A DNA stretch of 16,629 nt from Chitinophagaceae bacterium (GCA_017853235.1 JAFMJX010000018.1:1-16629); one strand, 5' to 3'; shown: positions 1-7,456, counted from the stretch's first letter. Notes: generated from the sequence alone by a model not told the origin. Program-made: numbers and translations.

Positions 1-356
1 AAGGCGATTTGAAAGAAAATGCAGAATATGATGCTGCTAAAGAAGCACAAGGAATGTTAGAGGCTAAAATTAAACAATTAGAAGTGGCTGTTTCAAATGC
101 TAAGATTGTGGATACAAGTACCATTGATACTAGTAAAGTGACCATATTAACTAAAGTTACTATCACAAATCACGCTACTAAAAAAACAATTACTTATCAG
201 TTAGTAGGCGAAAAAGAAGCCGATTTAAAAGCAGGAAAAATTTCTGCTTCTTCTCCTATTGGCAAAGGCTTACTAGGTAAAAAAATTGGTGAAGTAGCGG
301 AAGTGCAAGCACCAAATGGTGTTATGAAATTTACTATTGAAAACATCACTATTTAG
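1..356 (+). CDS. greA: Transcription elongation factor GreA, 5'-truncated by the window edge
   Basis: GreA binds in the secondary channel of RNA polymerase and stimulates cleavage of the nascent RNA 3' end, which rescues backtracked complexes. The frame is open to the left edge, reading G-D-L-K-E-N-A-E-Y from base 3; this is the conserved acidic tip of the N-terminal coiled coil (equivalent to E. coli D41 and E44). The TTG at base 9 is therefore an internal Leu codon and not the start. About 117 codons are visible of a family that is usually near 158, so roughly 40 residues lie outside. The C-terminal FKBP-like domain follows, with the typical SPIGKGLLGKKIGE stretch and an ending that matches the family. 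A strong terminator follows the stop, and the next gene encodes a HIT protein, a pairing I recall as common in Bacteroidota. Identification is firm. Confidence 0.96.
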   Translation, partial: GDLKENAEYDAAKEAQGMLEAKIKQLEVAVSNAKIVDTSTIDTSKVTILTKVTITNHATKKTITYQLVGEKEADLKAGKISASSPIGKGLLGKKIGEVAEVQAPNGVMKFTIENITI

Positions 357-403
357 TATTTTTAGTTGGGAGTTTTACTAATTCAGTAAAATAAATTTTT
401 TAG

Positions 404-439
404 GCGGCTATCATAACTTTGATAGCCGCTTTATTTTTT
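404..439 (+). terminator. Intrinsic terminator of greA
   Basis: A perfect 10-bp stem (GCGGCTATCA at 404-413, TGATAGCCGC at 420-429) closes a 6-base loop and is followed by a T-rich run (430-439). It lies 47 bases after the greA stop and is the clearest terminator in the window. A-rich sequence at 387-394 precedes the stem, so some bidirectional activity is possible, although the next gene runs the same way. Confidence 0.9.
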
Positions 440-449
440 ACTAACTTTA
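418..449 (+). promoter_or_regulatory. Possible Bacteroidota-type promoter for the HIT gene
   Basis: TTTG at 418-421 and TAACTTTA at 442-449 are separated by 20 bases. They resemble the Bacteroidota -33 (TTTG) and -7 (TAnnTTTG) elements; the -7 box matches at 7 of 8 positions. Transcription would start near 455 and give a leader of about 20 bases before the ATG at 474. The -33 element lies inside the greA terminator hairpin. Such AT-rich matches arise by chance, so this is tentative. Confidence 0.35.
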
Positions 450-473
450 GGTATCATTTAATGTAATCACAGT

Positions 474-869
474 ATGACTTTATTTACTAAAATTATACAA
501 GGAGAAATCCCTTCTTATAAAATTGCAGAATCCAATCTGTTCTATGCTTTTTTAGACATTTTCCCTCTTCAAAAAGGACATACATTGGTGGTTCCTAAAT
601 GTGAGGTTGATAAAATTTTTGACGTCCCTGATACTTATTTAACCGAACTTCTTTTGTTTGCTAAACCCATTGCAAAAGCATTGGAAGCTAGCTTTGAATG
701 TAATAGAGTAGGTATCGTGACTGTTGGATTAGAAGTACCTCACGCACATCTACATTTAATTCCAATCAATCAAGCAAAAGATATGGAATTCTCTGGTCCT
801 AAATTAAGTTTTACAAAAGAGGAAATGATTGCTATTCAGCAAGAAATTGTAAGTAAACTTATTTTTTAA
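474..869 (+). CDS. HIT-family (histidine triad) nucleotide hydrolase/transferase
   Basis: This 131-residue protein belongs to the histidine triad superfamily of small cytoplasmic dimers that hydrolyse purine phosphoramidates or dinucleoside polyphosphates. The signature H-x-H-x-H appears as PHAHLHLIP, with H90, H92 and H94; the middle residues of such triads carry the catalytic nucleophile. The N-terminal half has the usual FTKIIQGEIPSYKI opening and the F-L-D-I-F-P-x-x-x-G-H-T-L-V-V-P-K core at about 26-42. Full length for a HINT/YcfF-like member. The ATG at 474 lies just after the greA terminator and a possible promoter. The last 11 bases overlap the end of ruvC on the other strand. The physiological substrate cannot be read from sequence. 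Confidence 0.95.
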   Translation: MTLFTKIIQGEIPSYKIAESNLFYAFLDIFPLQKGHTLVVPKCEVDKIFDVPDTYLTELLLFAKPIAKALEASFECNRVGIVTVGLEVPHAHLHLIPINQAKDMEFSGPKLSFTKEEMIAIQQEIVSKLIF

Positions 870-1425
870 TTCTGTTTGGATTTTTAGCTAAAAAAGCATT
901 CCAACCTTTGAGTCCTTTTGAGCTAGGTAAGGCAGGGCTGCTTATTTGATACCAATGACACAACGCAACAGCCAAAGCGTCGGTAGCATCATAATATTTT
1001 GGTTGTTTTTTAAGTTGTAAAATTCGTTCTAACATTTTCCATACCATATCTTTATCTGCATTTCCATTTCCTGTAATAGACTGTTTTACTTTTTTAGGAG
1101 CATATTCTGTAACCGGCAACTTAAATTGCATTGCAGCTGCTATAGCAACGCCTTGAGCTCTTCCAAGTTTGAGCATACTTTGAATATTTTTTCCGAAGAA
1201 AGGGGCCTCAATAGCAAATTGTGAAGGTTGGTATTTTTGTATGATTTCAACCATTTTCACATGAATCATTTCAAGTCGCGCATAAATATCTTTTTCTTTA
1301 GTAAGTTTTAACACATCCATTTCAATGAGTTCAGGATGTGCGCCTCCTTTTAAGATAGCATACCCTAAAATTTGTGTCCCTGGGTCAATGCCTAAAATAA
1401 GAGGTGATTTTGATAAATTCGACAT
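859..1425 (-). CDS. ruvC: Crossover junction endodeoxyribonuclease RuvC
   Basis: RuvC is the dimeric, metal-dependent nuclease that cuts Holliday junctions symmetrically, working with the RuvAB branch-migration motor. With the start at 1425 it is 188 residues. All four acidic catalytic positions are visible: D14 in LGIDPGT, E73 in FAIEAPFF, and D146 and D149 in YYDATDALAVALCH. The frame stays open to 1482, which would add 19 residues, but these do not resemble the family and would overlap the start of the divergent membrane-protein gene at 1473; starting seven residues before the first beta strand is normal. ruvB lies about 11 kb away in another unit, and ruvA is not in the window. Its 3' end overlaps the HIT gene by 11 bases. 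Confidence 0.95.
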   Translation of the reverse strand: MSNLSKSPLILGIDPGTQILGYAILKGGAHPELIEMDVLKLTKEKDIYARLEMIHVKMVEIIQKYQPSQFAIEAPFFGKNIQSMLKLGRAQGVAIAAAMQFKLPVTEYAPKKVKQSITGNGNADKDMVWKMLERILQLKKQPKYYDATDALAVALCHWYQISSPALPSSKGLKGWNAFLAKNPNRIKK

Positions 1426-1472
1426 AAGATTAAAGTTACAGATATCATTCCAAATTCCGAACTTTACATCAT

Positions 1473-2390
1473 ATGAAAGCAACTTGGGGTCGTAAGCTAT
1501 TTTCTTTTCTTAATAAATTTGTAGGCGTCATTTTATTTTTAATTTGTGCATGGGCGATATATCAGAAAGTGTTACATCATCCCAATTTACAAGCACATGG
1601 TGTCGAAATTCAAAATCAATTTAAGCGGATCAGTATCATTCAATGGGGGCTTTTAATTTTCCTATTTTTAATGAATTATACTACTGAAGCAATGAAATGG
1701 AAAATATTACTTGCTCATTGGAATCCGTTAAGCATTTTAAAATCTTTGAAAATTGTTTTAGTAGGTCAAGCATTTGCTTTTTTTACACCTGTAAGATCTG
1801 GGGATTACGTTGGACGCATTTTATTTTTAGATGCAGGTAATAAATGGAAGGGGGTGGCACAAATGGCATGGTCTAATTACGCACAATTAATCATTACCAT
1901 TTTGATGGGAACAATTGGCCTATTTTTTAATGTACCTTTTTATCCATGGCTCAAATGGTTTGGACCCATCCTTTTGGCAATTGCCTGTTATATTTATTTT
2001 CATCCGGGCCAATTCAAAGGCTGGCTTCAAAAAATGACTTCAATACAAATTGAAAATAATTTGAAAATAAAATTGTTGTTATTTTCTTTATTGAAATATT
2101 TCATTTTTATGGTTCAATATATTTGGGCTGTAAAAATATTTTTGATCCCAGTTTCTATATGGGATTTATGGGTGGCATTGTCTGTCATGTTTTTATGTTT
2201 GAGTATTATACCAGCTATAAGTCTAACCGATTTAGTGATTAGAGGTCAGTTAATAGTCTTGTTATTGGCACCTTACTATGACAATAGTTTAATGCTGATT
2301 TCTTTGAGTACCCTCATTTGGGCTGTTAATTTTTTATTACCCGCAATAATAGGTGCTTTCTTGTTATTGAATTTCCGTTTAAAAGATTAA
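1473..2390 (+). CDS. Multi-pass membrane protein, lysylphosphatidylglycerol synthase TM-region/UPF0104-like
   Basis: This 305-residue integral membrane protein has about eight hydrophobic segments (roughly 15-30, 56-74, 92-112, 134-152, 160-176, 195-228, 230-265 and 272-300). It carries features of the family named after the flippase half of MprF: an E-A-x-K-W-x-x-L-L motif near 70-79 and a G-Q-A-F-A-F-F-T-P-x-R-x-G-D-Y-V-G-R stretch near 97-114. Family members without the synthase domain are widespread, and several are linked to lipid or glycolipid flipping, but no substrate can be assigned here. There is no aminoacyl-transferase domain. It starts 47 bases from divergent ruvC, and the DUF3108 gene follows after 33 bases, suggesting co-transcription. 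Family placement is fairly sure; the role is open. Confidence 0.8.
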   Translation: MKATWGRKLFSFLNKFVGVILFLICAWAIYQKVLHHPNLQAHGVEIQNQFKRISIIQWGLLIFLFLMNYTTEAMKWKILLAHWNPLSILKSLKIVLVGQAFAFFTPVRSGDYVGRILFLDAGNKWKGVAQMAWSNYAQLIITILMGTIGLFFNVPFYPWLKWFGPILLAIACYIYFHPGQFKGWLQKMTSIQIENNLKIKLLLFSLLKYFIFMVQYIWAVKIFLIPVSIWDLWVALSVMFLCLSIIPAISLTDLVIRGQLIVLLLAPYYDNSLMLISLSTLIWAVNFLLPAIIGAFLLLNFRLKD

Positions 2391-2423
2391 TCTTGCCGCA
2401 GTTCAAGAAAGGGGCTACTTTTT

Positions 2424-3230
2424 ATGTTTTTTTTACAAATATTTTTATCCGTATTTTTTTTTACGCAACCTATCAAAGGTAGCAATACCGGGCTTTGTAA
2501 TCAATCTAACTCTTCGTTTAATGCAGGCGAAAAAGTGAATTATACCATTTATTATAATGTTATAGGCTTATATGTAAACGCCGGTAGGGCCGACTTTACT
2601 GTAAAAAATTCCAACTGGAATGGATCAGATGCATATACATTAACCTGCAATGGTAAATCAAATGCAAAATATGACTGGATTTTCAAAGTTCGTGATAAGT
2701 ATCAAAGTGTAGTAGACTCAAAAACATTATTGCCATATCAATTTACGCGTGAAATTAATGAAGGTGGATTTCACCAAAAGCAGGAAGTTTTATTTAATCA
2801 AAAAGCAAATACTGTGACAACCGAAGGGGGTACCTTTAAAGGCGCAGATTGTACTTTTGATGTCATAAGTGCTATTTATGCAGCAAGAAATATTAATTAT
2901 ACAAATAGTCTGGTAAATGATAAATTCTTTTTAAGTTTTTTTTTAGATAAAGAATTGTATCCTTCCTATTTTAAATTTTTAGGCAGGTCCGAAATCACTA
3001 CTAAATATGGGCGCTTTAAGGTGATTAAACTAGCTCCATTATTAGTGAAGGGGACAATGTTTGAAGGAGGTGAAAAAATGACTGTGTGGGTTACTGACGA
3101 TGAAAATCACATCCCTGTTAGAATAGAAACACCCATTATTGTAGGTAGTATTAAAGTAGATATGGTGGGCTATGAAAATTTAAGACATCCATTGACTTCT
3201 TTATTAGAACTCGTGAATGAAAAGCCTTAA
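2424..3230 (+). CDS. Secreted DUF3108 domain protein
   Basis: A 268-residue protein of unknown function with the DUF3108 pattern. A very hydrophobic N-terminus (residues 1-19) acts as a probable Sec signal peptide, so the mature domain should lie in the periplasm or on the envelope. The domain starts at F-N-A-G-E-K-V-N-Y-T-I-Y-Y (32-44). Later come the conserved Y-G-R-F-K-V-I-K-L-A-P segment, the M-T-V-W-V-T-D-D-E-N-H-I-P-V-R-I-E strand, and the closing G-S-I-K-V-D-M-V-G-Y. These beta-rich repeats suggest a lipid- or lipoprotein-binding barrel-like fold, which is inference. It sits 33 bases after the membrane-protein gene on the same strand and converges on the MBL-fold gene, with 26 bases between stop codons and no clear terminator. 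Confidence 0.85.
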   Translation: MFFLQIFLSVFFFTQPIKGSNTGLCNQSNSSFNAGEKVNYTIYYNVIGLYVNAGRADFTVKNSNWNGSDAYTLTCNGKSNAKYDWIFKVRDKYQSVVDSKTLLPYQFTREINEGGFHQKQEVLFNQKANTVTTEGGTFKGADCTFDVISAIYAARNINYTNSLVNDKFFLSFFLDKELYPSYFKFLGRSEITTKYGRFKVIKLAPLLVKGTMFEGGEKMTVWVTDDENHIPVRIETPIIVGSIKVDMVGYENLRHPLTSLLELVNEKP

Positions 3231-3256
3231 TAAGTTTATTTTAAATATACATTGGA

Positions 3257-4129
3257 TTAAGTAGACAACCAATGTTGAAGTGTAAAACATTCTTTCATTC
3301 TAATTCCTTTCTCTGTATTTTGTAGCGTGCAACACTCATTCATGGCATCATGTTCAAAAAATAAAGTGTAATTTTTTAAGCAGGCTTCCTTTAAAAATAG
3401 TTCTTTTTCTTGTAAGGTTATTAAGGGTTGCATATCATATCCCATAACATATGGCAGTGGAATATGCGCTACAGAGGGAAGTAAATCGGCCATATAGACC
3501 AAATATTTTTCTGCCATCGCAATCTTAGGAATGAGCATGCCTTGTGTATGTCCATTTACTACGAGACAACTAATGGATTTAGAAAAATGAATTTCTTGTA
3601 ATGTAGTATCACTTTTGAATGGAGGAATTTGAATACATTTTAATTGACCAGCTGTTTGCAAAGGCATGAAATTCTCTTTTAAAAAAGAGGCCTTTTCACG
3701 AGCATTGGGTTGCAAAGCAAGATCCCATTGTGTTTGACTGACCCAATAAGTGGCATTTGGGAAAGTGGGTAGGTAGTTTTCTCCATTTTTTTGCACTGCA
3801 CCACCTACATGATCAAAGTGAAGATGAGTGAGTAGCACATCTGTGATATCTTCCAATAAGATATGATATGGTTGCAAGGCTTCTTTCAAAGTGCGTGTCT
3901 CATGAGGATGATAATGGCTAAAAAATTTGGCATCCTGTTTATCGCCCATGCCAGTATCAATTAAAATTTTACGATCACCTTCAATGACAAGTAAACATCT
4001 TAAGGCCCAAGTACATAAATTATTTTCATCTGCTGGGTTCCATTTATTCCATAATGACTTAGGCACTACTCCAAACATGGCACCGCCATCTAATTTAAAC
4101 TTGCCAGTAAAAACACTAAATACCTGCAT
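3257..4129 (-). CDS. MBL-fold metallo-hydrolase
   Basis: This 290-residue protein has a metallo-beta-lactamase fold and a complete dinuclear metal site: H102-x-H104-x-D106-H107 in THLHFDHVGG, H194 in NGHTQG, D215 in YMADLLPS and H260 in FFEHDA. The I-L-I-D-T-G-M-G-D strand near 55-63 is also typical. Its overall layout resembles the lactonase-like branch (including acyl-homoserine-lactone lactonases), but this fold covers many hydrolases and the substrate cannot be told. There is no signal peptide, so it is likely cytoplasmic. The ATG at 4129 lies within the 3' end of the UMF1 transporter gene, overlapping by 14 bases in another frame; this indicates co-transcription and probably translational coupling. 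A link between the transported compound and the hydrolysed one is plausible but unproven. Confidence 0.9.
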   Translation of the reverse strand: MQVFSVFTGKFKLDGGAMFGVVPKSLWNKWNPADENNLCTWALRCLLVIEGDRKILIDTGMGDKQDAKFFSHYHPHETRTLKEALQPYHILLEDITDVLLTHLHFDHVGGAVQKNGENYLPTFPNATYWVSQTQWDLALQPNAREKASFLKENFMPLQTAGQLKCIQIPPFKSDTTLQEIHFSKSISCLVVNGHTQGMLIPKIAMAEKYLVYMADLLPSVAHIPLPYVMGYDMQPLITLQEKELFLKEACLKNYTLFFEHDAMNECCTLQNTEKGIRMKECFTLQHWLST

Positions 4130-5432
4130 GTCCTTTTAATTTAGAAGTGCGATACAGCAATACAAATCCGATGATGAAAAATACACACAAGGCCAACACA
4201 GAATTTCTTTGAGATCCAGTTATTTCATTAATAAAACCAAAACTAAACATACCAATCACAATGGCAATTTTTTCGGTCACATCAAAGAAACTAAAATAAC
4301 TTGTAGTATCCTTAGTGACAGGCATCAACTTGGAGTATGTACTCCTACTAACCGATTGTATACCACCCATCACAAAACCCACTACAATTGCTAAGGTGTA
4401 AAAAGGAATTACGCTGTTTCGGGGTAAATAATAGCCCATAATACAGCCCCCAATCCAAATGACGATGGCCATCATGATCGTATTAAAATTTCCCCACTTG
4501 CTCGCAAGCTTTGCCATTAAATTAGCACCAGGAATAGCGACAATTTGAATAATTAAGATTGCAATAATAAGATTTGTAGTAGGGATGTTTAACTCACTCT
4601 TTCCGTATAAAGTGGCTGCTAACATCACCGTTTGAACTCCCATGTTATAAAAGAAAAAAGACACTAAAAATCTTTTTAATACAGGTAATGATTTTAATTC
4701 TAACCAAACTTTATGTAATTCCTTATATCCTTGCACCAATAATTGATTACTATGAGCACCTTTTGCTCCATGACCATTGGGGAGTCTTGATATGGATAAC
4801 CAACCAAATCCTACCCACCAGATACCTACCAATAAAAAAGATATTTGTGATGCTTTTCCTACAGTAATTCCAAATAAATCTGGTTTTAACACAAAAACAA
4901 AACAAATTAATTGTAACAAGACGGATCCAATATACCCCATCATAAAACCTTTGGCGCTAACGCTATCTCGATCTTCAGGGGCTGCGATTTCTGGTAAATA
5001 AGAATTATAAAAAACCAAACTACCCCAAAAACCAACACAAGCAATGACGACCGAAACTAAACCACCTACGATATGATTGCTGTCAAAAAAATAAAGAGAG
5101 GCGCAAGCCAAACTACCCATGGTGCAAAAAAATCGAAGAAATTGTTTTTTGTTTCCTCTATAATCTGCAATGCTAGATAAAATGGGAGATAAAATAGCAA
5201 CAATAACAAAAGCTATTGCTAGGATATAGTTATATAATGCAGTATTTGAAAATTCAAAGGAGCCAATTTTGATTTTATCAATGAGTGTATTTTCATTTCC
5301 GTCTCCCGTTACGGCCTCATAATATGCTGGAAAAATGGTACTAGTGATGACTAAGTTATAGACACTATTGGCCCAATCGTACATCGCCCAACCGTTAATT
5401 ACTTTTTTGGATGCTGTTTGCATGGCAATCAT
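4116..5432 (-). CDS. MFS transporter, UMF1/Atg22-like family
   Basis: A 438-residue polytopic membrane protein with about 12 predicted helices. The opening W-A-M-Y-D-W-A-N-S-V-Y-N (about 15-26), followed by a T-I-F-P-A-Y-Y segment, is the hallmark of the UMF1 family, the bacterial relatives of the yeast vacuolar amino-acid effluxer Atg22. The central G-F-M-M-G-Y-I-G-S and late G-G-I-Q-S-V-S-R-S-T-Y-S-K-L-M-P motifs also fit. By analogy it may export small metabolites such as amino acids, but the bacterial substrates are largely uncharacterised. The start is ATG at 5432, or a second ATG three codons in at 5423. It follows uppP after 53 bases and overlaps the MBL-fold gene by 14 bases. A 10-bp-arm inverted repeat abuts its start codon. 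Confidence 0.88.
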   Translation of the reverse strand: MIAMQTASKKVINGWAMYDWANSVYNLVITSTIFPAYYEAVTGDGNENTLIDKIKIGSFEFSNTALYNYILAIAFVIVAILSPILSSIADYRGNKKQFLRFFCTMGSLACASLYFFDSNHIVGGLVSVVIACVGFWGSLVFYNSYLPEIAAPEDRDSVSAKGFMMGYIGSVLLQLICFVFVLKPDLFGITVGKASQISFLLVGIWWVGFGWLSISRLPNGHGAKGAHSNQLLVQGYKELHKVWLELKSLPVLKRFLVSFFFYNMGVQTVMLAATLYGKSELNIPTTNLIIAILIIQIVAIPGANLMAKLASKWGNFNTIMMAIVIWIGGCIMGYYLPRNSVIPFYTLAIVVGFVMGGIQSVSRSTYSKLMPVTKDTTSYFSFFDVTEKIAIVIGMFSFGFINEITGSQRNSVLALCVFFIIGFVLLYRTSKLKGHAGI

Positions 5433-5453
5433 TTTGTATTTTAAAAATACAAA
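5433..5453. repeat. Perfect inverted repeat adjoining the UMF1 start codon
   Basis: TTTGTATTTT (5433-5442) and AAAATACAAA (5444-5453) are perfect 10-base arms around one central base, directly against the ATG at 5432. This could be an operator or an mRNA hairpin that hides the start. It is almost entirely A/T, so chance is a real alternative. Confidence 0.5.
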
Positions 5454-5485
5454 TAAATGTCCAAACTATAGAGAAGTAAGTGTTA

Positions 5486-6283
5486 CTAAAGATGCTGCGT
5501 GAATAACAGTAGTAAGATAGTGGCCCCTAATGCGATACGGTACCAACCAAATACTCTAAATCCTTGTTTTTCCACCACTCGAATTAAAAACTGAACACTT
5601 ATAAGTGCAACTAAAAATGCCACTACAGCACCTACCAACAACAGTATTAGATTATCACTTGCAAAAACTTCTGGGTTGCTTTTGTATACATCTAAAGTGC
5701 TTTTTGCAGATGCTGCAAGCATGGTGGGGACAGCTAAGAAAAAAGAAAATTCTAAAGCTGTTTTCTTGCTTAATTTTTGACTCATGCCGCCAATAATAGT
5801 GGCGGCGCTTCTACTCAACCCCGGAAATAAAATGGACAACACCTGAAAGCAACCTACTATCAATGATTTTTGATAACTCAATTCGATTGATTCTTCTTTG
5901 CTGTGATTTTTTTCAAATAAACCATCAATGAATAATAAAATGATACCACCTAATAACATTACTGTTGCGATGACCCACAAATTACTAAGGGCAGCGTCAA
6001 TGTGTTTTTTTAGAAGAGCTCCAAACACCAAAGCGGGAATAACTGCCACGATTAATTTTAAATAAAAGCTTAAATGTTTGAAATCAAAAAAACGTTTACG
6101 ATAGATAATCACGACCGATGCAATTGCTGCTAATTGAATTACAATTTCATATAAATCTACAAAAGGGGTGGAGGCAATTCCTAAAAATGGGTTAGCGAAT
6201 TTCATATGTGCCGTACTTGAAATAGGCAAAAATTCGGTGACTCCTTCAATGATCGCAATTATGATGGATTGAAATAAATTCAT
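5486..6283 (-). CDS. uppP: Undecaprenyl-diphosphatase UppP (BacA)
   Basis: UppP dephosphorylates undecaprenyl diphosphate to the monophosphate in the membrane, recycling the lipid carrier for peptidoglycan and other glycans; overexpression of the family gives bacitracin resistance. The 265-residue length is normal. Both active-site motifs are present: E-G-V-T-E-F-L-P-I-S-S-T-A-H (13-26) with E13, E17 and H26, and P-G-L-S-R-S-A-A-T-I (154-163) with catalytic R158. The second motif has Leu where many homologues have Thr. About eight membrane segments are visible. The gene lies 15 bases after the DUF3098 gene in an ftsX–DUF3098–uppP order typical of Bacteroidota. Where many relatives then have truB, a UMF1 transporter follows here. 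Confidence 0.96.
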   Translation of the reverse strand: MNLFQSIIIAIIEGVTEFLPISSTAHMKFANPFLGIASTPFVDLYEIVIQLAAIASVVIIYRKRFFDFKHLSFYLKLIVAVIPALVFGALLKKHIDAALSNLWVIATVMLLGGIILLFIDGLFEKNHSKEESIELSYQKSLIVGCFQVLSILFPGLSRSAATIIGGMSQKLSKKTALEFSFFLAVPTMLAASAKSTLDVYKSNPEVFASDNLILLLVGAVVAFLVALISVQFLIRVVEKQGFRVFGWYRIALGATILLLLFTQHL

Positions 6284-6298
6284 AATGAAATGGAAAGA

Positions 6299-6538
6299 TT
6301 ATGATTTTTTAAATAATGCATAAATCTCCACTAAAAATCCTATGATCATAACAATGGGAGCTAATGTAATGCGTCTAAAGCTATATACTTCATTTTCATT
6401 AAATACATTAGGGTCGGCACTTTTTCCGCCAGCCATTAAAAGCATGCCAGCAATGATTAAACCAGCGCCCACTAACATCCATATGTAGTTTGATTTTCCA
6501 AATATAGTCAAGGATTTTTTTGTTGCCTTTTGATTCAT
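6299..6538 (-). CDS. DUF3098 small membrane protein
   Basis: A 79-residue protein with two hydrophobic segments (about 18-36 and 55-75) separated by a short polar loop with the conserved pattern D-P-N-x-F-N-E-N-E-V-Y-S-F-R-R-I-T-L-A-P. This loop and the last helix are the DUF3098 signature. No biochemical function is known to me. Its fixed place between ftsX and uppP in Bacteroidota suggests a role in the cell envelope or at the division site, which is inference from context. The ATG at 6538 is 42 bases after ftsX, and its stop is 15 bases before uppP, so all three are likely read together. A Lys-rich N-terminus and C-terminus suggest that both ends lie in the cytoplasm. Confidence 0.92.
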   Translation of the reverse strand: MNQKATKKSLTIFGKSNYIWMLVGAGLIIAGMLLMAGGKSADPNVFNENEVYSFRRITLAPIVMIIGFLVEIYALFKKS

Positions 6539-6580
6539 ATGATTGTATTTGTAATTTTTTAAATTTATGTTTTATCTATT

Positions 6581-7456
6581 TTAATATAGTTCGTCTAATT
6601 TCATTTTCAAATATTTGACTACACTACGATAGGTGCTTAATACAGAAATGCCTACTCCTAAAATGATCAATCCGCCAAATAATAGTAAATCATTTCCCAT
6701 TCCTTGAATGGTTTTGATTTGAGGGAATTGTATACTTGCCCATTGTATTAAACTGAACATTAAAAAGATCGCGATACCTGCACTAATGAGCCCATTTATG
6801 AGCGCACGAATGACTAATGGCTTTGCAATAAAACTTCGAGTGGCACCAACCATTTGCATTGTTTTGATTAAAAAACGATTACTAAACATAGCTAGACGGA
6901 TGGTGTTATCAATACTGATAATTACTATGATGCATAAAATAATGGACATTACAATAAAAATGACACCAATTTTTGTAGCTCTTTCATTTAAGCTACTTAC
7001 TAAACTTTTTGGGTATTGAATGTCTGCCACTTCGGATTTAAAAGCATCCTTGATAGTATTACTTATATTTTCTAAACTGTCTGTATTGACATAATTGGCT
7101 TTGGCGAAAAAATCAACACTTTCGGGAAGTGGATTGACATCTAAAATTTTGGCCCAATCTTCATTATTTTCTTTATTCCAAATAGCTTTTGCTTTTTCCT
7201 TGTCTACATATTCTACATTTTTGGCATATTCTTGGCTAGCAATAAATTGTTGAATTTTACCAATTGCATTTTTATCGGCACTACGCAAATACACACTAAT
7301 ACGAATATCTTCCTTAAAATTGTCGCCAATGGCGTGGAGGTTTAAAAAAAGCCATCCCATAATACCCATAATAAACAAAACAATGGCTACCCCAATAATG
7401 CTGTAAATGTAATTGGGTTTACTTCGTTTTAGAGATGCGGATCCGTTCGCTGCCAT
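6581..7456 (-). CDS. ftsX: Cell-division ABC transporter permease-like protein FtsX
   Basis: FtsX pairs with the ATPase FtsE at the septum and passes ATP-driven conformational changes to periplasmic peptidoglycan hydrolases or their activators; it does not transport a known substrate. The 291 residues show the family plan: a cytoplasmic N-terminus, one membrane helix (about 18-40), a periplasmic domain (about 42-160) with the conserved N-P-L-P-E-S at 108-113, then three helices (about 163-182, 216-238 and 256-276). The cytoplasmic loop holds the conserved N-T-I-R-L-A-M-F-x-x-R-F-x-I-K-T-M-x-x-V-G-A (184-205). ftsE is not adjacent, as is usual in Bacteroidota as far as I recall. It heads the five-gene minus-strand run, and a good -7 box lies 29 to 36 bases upstream. 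Confidence 0.96.
   Translation of the reverse strand: MAANGSASLKRSKPNYIYSIIGVAIVLFIMGIMGWLFLNLHAIGDNFKEDIRISVYLRSADKNAIGKIQQFIASQEYAKNVEYVDKEKAKAIWNKENNEDWAKILDVNPLPESVDFFAKANYVNTDSLENISNTIKDAFKSEVADIQYPKSLVSSLNERATKIGVIFIVMSIILCIIVIISIDNTIRLAMFSNRFLIKTMQMVGATRSFIAKPLVIRALINGLISAGIAIFLMFSLIQWASIQFPQIKTIQGMGNDLLLFGGLIILGVGISVLSTYRSVVKYLKMKLDELY

Noticed and set aside
1431..1461. Promoter-like pair for ruvC on the minus strand (TTCG, 19 bases, TAACTTTA)
   Set aside because: Both boxes carry a mismatch, and transcription would begin at about the start codon itself, leaving no leader. Too weak to annotate.
1426..1482. A 19-codon N-terminal extension of ruvC, starting at 1482
   Set aside because: The extra residues do not look like RuvC, and they would overlap the start of the divergent gene at 1473. 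The ATG at 1425 gives a normal N-terminus.
2391..2423. TCTTG/CAAGA hairpin between the membrane protein and DUF3108 genes
   Set aside because: Five base pairs around an 8-base loop and no T-run; too weak for a terminator.
3231..3256. Search for a terminator between the convergent DUF3108 and MBL-fold genes
   Set aside because: The 26 bases are A/T-rich but form no convincing stem.
4209..5001. Short plus-strand frames opposite the UMF1 gene
   Set aside because: Low-complexity, Asn/Thr/Lys-rich translations typical of reading a membrane-protein gene backwards.
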